This document shows, piece by piece, positions 6,661 through 8,749 of a DNA stretch of 8,749 nucleotides; the stretch's first letter is position 1; every line of letters begins with the position of its first letter. Where the stretch lies: contig DQHP01000013.1 in NCBI GenBank assembly GCA_003524435.1, forward strand, positions 1-8,749, read 5' to 3'. The notes under the pieces are model-generated. The model worked only from the letters and a program-made list of their open reading frames with translations, was not told the origin of the DNA and made no database searches. Source of the stretch: Microbacterium sp. (GTDB lineage: Bacteria; Actinomycetota; Actinomycetes; Actinomycetales; Microbacteriaceae). The position numbers were made by a program, and so were the translations under genes.

Positions 6661-7537
6661 GATCTGCTCCTTCCGATACGAGCGCCGCCAGAGGCGCCGC
6701 CGCATCCACCCTGATCCGATCTGGGTGCGAGTACACATTCATCGTCCGACCTCGCACGAATCCCACGAGCGTCAGACCTGATTTTTCCGCCAGTTCGGCC
6801 GCGAGAGACGACGGTGCCGACACAGCGGAAAGGATCGGGATGCCGGCCATCACCGCTTTCTGTACGAGTTCGAAGCTCGCCCGCCCCGACACCTGCAACA
6901 CCGTTCCGCGCAGGGGAAGACGATCATTCAGCACCGCCCAGCCGACAACTTTGTCGACAGCATTGTGGCGGCCGACGTCTTCGCGCAGCTCGAGCAGTTC
7001 GCCCGTCGCGGCGTCGAAGAGTGCGGCCGCGTGCAAGCCTCCGGTCTTGTCGAAAGCATCCTGCTGTTCACGCAGTCGGTTCGGATACTCAGCGATATCC
7101 GCGGCGTCGACGACGACAGCATCCGTCTCGACGTCGTAGCGCGAGACCGTTTCCACGGCCTCGATGCTGGCCTTGCCGCAGACACCGCACGAACTGGTCG
7201 TATAGAAGGAGCGGGCGATCTCTGGTGCGGGCAGGGCCACCCCGGGCGCCAGGGAGACGTCAAGGACGTTGTAAGTGTTCTCGACACCGCCCGTGCCGGG
7301 CCCACCGCAATGGATCGCGGACTGAAATTCACCGCCGTCGCCGATCACGCCCTCAGAGACGAGAAAGCCGGCGGCGAGCTCGACATCGTGGCCAGGAGTG
7401 CGCATCGTCACCGACAGCGGACTGCCGGCGACACGGATCTCGAGTGGCTCTTCGACAGCGAGCGTGTCAGGGCGGCGCTGTGCGCCGTCACCGAGCGTGA
7501 CCTTCAGCACCGACCGCCTCGTCGTGATCCGACCCAT
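6644..7537 (-). CDS. fdhD: FdhD, sulfurtransferase for the molybdenum cofactor of formate dehydrogenase-type enzymes
   Basis: A 297-residue protein with the full set of FdhD marks: the N-terminal MGRITTRR, the EEPLEIRV strand, GHDVELAAGFL, the active-site SSCGVCGK (C117 and C120), TGGLHAAALFD, REDVGRHNAVDK, and VSGRASFELVQKA...AGIPILSAVSAPSS. FdhD takes sulfur from a cysteine desulfurase through the CxxC cysteines and places it on bis-MGD, which FdhF-like enzymes need for activity. The start is set at ATG 7537 because the family typically begins with MGRxT; a TACGCT -10-like box ends 7 bases upstream, which fits a leaderless transcript. A GTG at 7567, 10 codons upstream and preceded by GAGG, is the alternative. 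The gene lies directly upstream of its likely client and shares 17 bases with it. It is divergent from moeA. Confidence 0.93.
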   Translation of the reverse strand: MGRITTRRSVLKVTLGDGAQRRPDTLAVEEPLEIRVAGSPLSVTMRTPGHDVELAAGFLVSEGVIGDGGEFQSAIHCGGPGTGGVENTYNVLDVSLAPGVALPAPEIARSFYTTSSCGVCGKASIEAVETVSRYDVETDAVVVDAADIAEYPNRLREQQDAFDKTGGLHAAALFDAATGELLELREDVGRHNAVDKVVGWAVLNDRLPLRGTVLQVSGRASFELVQKAVMAGIPILSAVSAPSSLAAELAEKSGLTLVGFVRGRTMNVYSHPDRIRVDAAAPLAALVSEGADHDHSR

Positions 7538-7544
7538 GCCTTTG

Positions 7545-7550
7545 AGCGTA
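7545..7550 (-). promoter_or_regulatory. Candidate -10 box for fdhD
   Basis: On the minus strand TACGCT (7550 down to 7545) fits TAnnnT and ends 7 bases before the fdhD ATG at 7537, the spacing of a leaderless start. It lies inside a small inverted repeat GAGCG-TAC-CGCTC (7544-7556). A second copy of the same hexamer occurs at 7586-7581. No clear -35 is seen. Confidence 0.35.
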
Positions 7551-7579
7551 CCGCTCGCCAGCGACACGCGGCCTCGCGC

Positions 7580-7585
7580 TAGCGT
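7580..7585 (+). promoter_or_regulatory. Candidate -10 box for moeA transcript
   Basis: TAGCGT fits TAnnnT. It ends 6 bases before an ATG at 7592 that opens a five-codon frame leading into moeA. It overlaps the palindrome CGCTAGCG (7577-7584). No convincing -35 lies 16-18 bases upstream. Confidence 0.35.
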
Positions 7586-7591
7586 AGCAAC

Positions 7592-7609
7592 ATGGACGGT
7601 TCTCGATGA
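7592..7609 (+). CDS. Possible five-codon leader frame overlapping the moeA start
   Basis: ATG at 7592 reads MDGSR and stops at TGA 7607-7609. The stop overlaps the moeA ATG (7606-7608) in the classic ATGA arrangement. With the TAnnnT box ending 6 bases before it, the ATG would be at the 5' end of the transcript and could be translated without a leader. Ribosomes ending here could restart on moeA, which has only a weak ribosome-binding sequence. So short a frame can arise by chance. Confidence 0.35.
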   Translation: MDGSR

Positions 7610-8749
7610 TCACGGTGGCGGAGCATCGCGCCCGCATCCTCTCCGCGGTGCCATCGCTACCCACCGAACAGCGCCCGCTCGCCGACGCCCTCGGGTGCGC
7701 ACTAGCGGAGGACATTGTCAGCCGCTGGCCGACTCCCCTCTTCGACAACTCGGCCATGGATGGCTACGCCGTCCGCAGCGCCGAGGCCACCTCGGGCGCT
7801 GCACTGCGCGTGATCGCCGACTTGCCCGCCGGAGCTGCCGAGGATCCGGCGATAGGCCCCGGCGAGGCGGCGCGCATCATGACGGGTGCGCCTGTGCCCA
7901 GCGACGCTGACGCCGTCGTTCCACTGGAAAACACCGACCTCGGCATCGCCATCCGCGAAGCGGCTCCGGCCGAGATCACGATCCTTCACCAACCTGACAC
8001 GGGTGCGCACATTCGCCGCCAGGGTGAGGATGCTCCAGCAGGAACCCTCGCCGTCACCGCAGGAACCACGCTCGGAGCATGGCAACTGTCGGCCATCGCA
8101 TCGGCGGGATATGACGAAGCCCTCGTGCACCGCCGACCGCGAGTCGCCGTCATCTCGACCGGCAGCGAACTCATCGCTCCCTCCGCCACTCCGCTCCGAG
8201 GTCAGATCCCAGAGTCGAACTCCGTCTTACTCGCCGCTGCCGTGCGCGCGAGCGGCGCATCCATCACCTCCGTCAGCACTGTTGCCGATGACCCGGCCGC
8301 GCTGCGGCGAGCGCTGGACGAGACCGATGCCGACGCCGTGATCTTCTCCGGTGGGGCGAGCGTCGGAGCGTTCGACGTCGTCAAGGCAGTGCTAGGCGGC
8401 GAGCACGGCGTGCGGTTCGACAGTGTGGCGATGCAGCCAGGAAAACCCCAGGGCTTCGGCGTACTGGATTCAGGAATGCTCGCCTTCTGTCTTCCGGGAA
8501 ACCCCGTCAGTGTCGCTGTCTCGTTCGAGATGTTCGTGCGCCCAGTACTGCGCACAATGGCGGGCACTACCGTCATCGACCGTCCCCGCATCAGGCGAAC
8601 GGCGGCAGAGGCATGGCGTTGCCCGCCGGGGCGCATGCAGATTTTGCCGGTGGTGTTCGACGAGGAGACGGTGCGACCTGCCACGAGCGGTGGCAGCGGT
8701 TCGCACCTGGTGACATCGCTGGCCGCGGCATCCGCTCTGGCGATCATTC
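7606..8749 (+). CDS. moeA: MoeA, molybdopterin molybdenumtransferase (3' end cut off)
   Basis: The frame is open from ATG 7606 to the window end: 381 residues of an expected roughly 400, so the last part of C-terminal domain IV is missing. MoeA ligates molybdate to adenylylated molybdopterin. Visible signatures are FDNSAMDGYAVR (46-57), IMTGAPVP (91-98), IRRQGED (137-142), the MoCF-binding-type domain with VISTGSEL (183-189), GQIPESN (199-205), DDP (228-230), SGGASVGAFDVVK (248-260), MQPGKPQGFG (276-285) and CLPGNPVSV (295-303). Acidic residues matching catalytic positions in E. coli MoeA (the DNSAMDG, DDP and FDVVK aspartates) are kept; the common TGDEL appears as TGSEL. The start fits the family (MITVAEHRARIL). 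Divergence from fdhD and the YdeP-like gene places it in a molybdoenzyme maturation cluster. Confidence 0.93.
   Translation, partial: MITVAEHRARILSAVPSLPTEQRPLADALGCALAEDIVSRWPTPLFDNSAMDGYAVRSAEATSGAALRVIADLPAGAAEDPAIGPGEAARIMTGAPVPSDADAVVPLENTDLGIAIREAAPAEITILHQPDTGAHIRRQGEDAPAGTLAVTAGTTLGAWQLSAIASAGYDEALVHRRPRVAVISTGSELIAPSATPLRGQIPESNSVLLAAAVRASGASITSVSTVADDPAALRRALDETDADAVIFSGGASVGAFDVVKAVLGGEHGVRFDSVAMQPGKPQGFGVLDSGMLAFCLPGNPVSVAVSFEMFVRPVLRTMAGTTVIDRPRIRRTAAEAWRCPPGRMQILPVVFDEETVRPATSGGSGSHLVTSLAAASALAII

Noticed and set aside
6661..6738. A 26-residue N-terminal extension of the molybdoenzyme, Arg-rich, like a Tat signal
   Set aside because: It has no twin-arginine consensus followed by a hydrophobic stretch. 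It is fdhD coding sequence in another frame, and the strong GGAAGGAG fixes the start at 6660.
6814..7582. Two plus-strand open frames of 228 and 205 codons opposite fdhD
   Set aside because: They are antisense to fdhD; one is an Arg/Pro-rich low-complexity product. GC-rich codon bias explains the absence of stops.
7398..8341. Two plus-strand frames over the start and middle of moeA in other phases
   Set aside because: They are out of frame with moeA, whose frame is open to the window end and carries all family motifs.

Overview
The window looks like chromosomal DNA of a GC-rich actinobacterium. The best guess is Microbacteriaceae (a Microbacterium relative). This rests on high GC, C/G-ending codons, short lipoproteins, a GntR/FCD regulator, a YdeP-like molybdoenzyme next to fdhD and moeA, and genes that seem to use leaderless starts. 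The family assignment is inference. I see no insertion sequence, phage gene, CRISPR array, tRNA or rRNA.

Layout. (1) Positions 1-2892 are a sugar/lactone module. It holds the 3' end of a short-chain dehydrogenase (+), a convergent amidohydrolase of the lactonase type (-), a divergent FadR-type GntR regulator (+), and a secreted PQQ-type sugar dehydrogenase lipoprotein (+) 15 bases after the regulator. The short amidohydrolase/regulator gap carries a perfect inverted repeat that is a natural candidate operator. (2) Positions 2893-4314 hold a Fic-family gene (-) that seems to be decaying: its catalytic His is Leu and its 5' end has no start codon. Divergent from it is a small lipoprotein of unknown function (+), probably read from a leaderless transcript. 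(3) Positions 4315-8749 are a molybdoenzyme module. A cytosolic FdhF/YdeP-like molybdopterin oxidoreductase (-) lies downstream of fdhD (-) and overlaps it by 17 bases. moeA (+, cut by the window end) is divergent from fdhD.

How the genes work together. In the molybdoenzyme module MoeA inserts molybdenum, FdhD sulfurates the bis-MGD cofactor, and the YdeP-like protein uses it; its substrate is unknown. In the sugar module the dehydrogenases could make aldonolactones and the amidohydrolase open them under GntR control. This is a pathway inference from gene families and neighbourhood, not proof.

The most notable points are the catalytically altered, start-less Fic gene, a five-codon leaderless-looking reading frame whose stop overlaps the moeA start, the inverted repeat in front of the GntR gene, and a strong excess of the hexamer GCATCC/GGATGC over the whole window. 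I did not find a convincing new multi-gene system.
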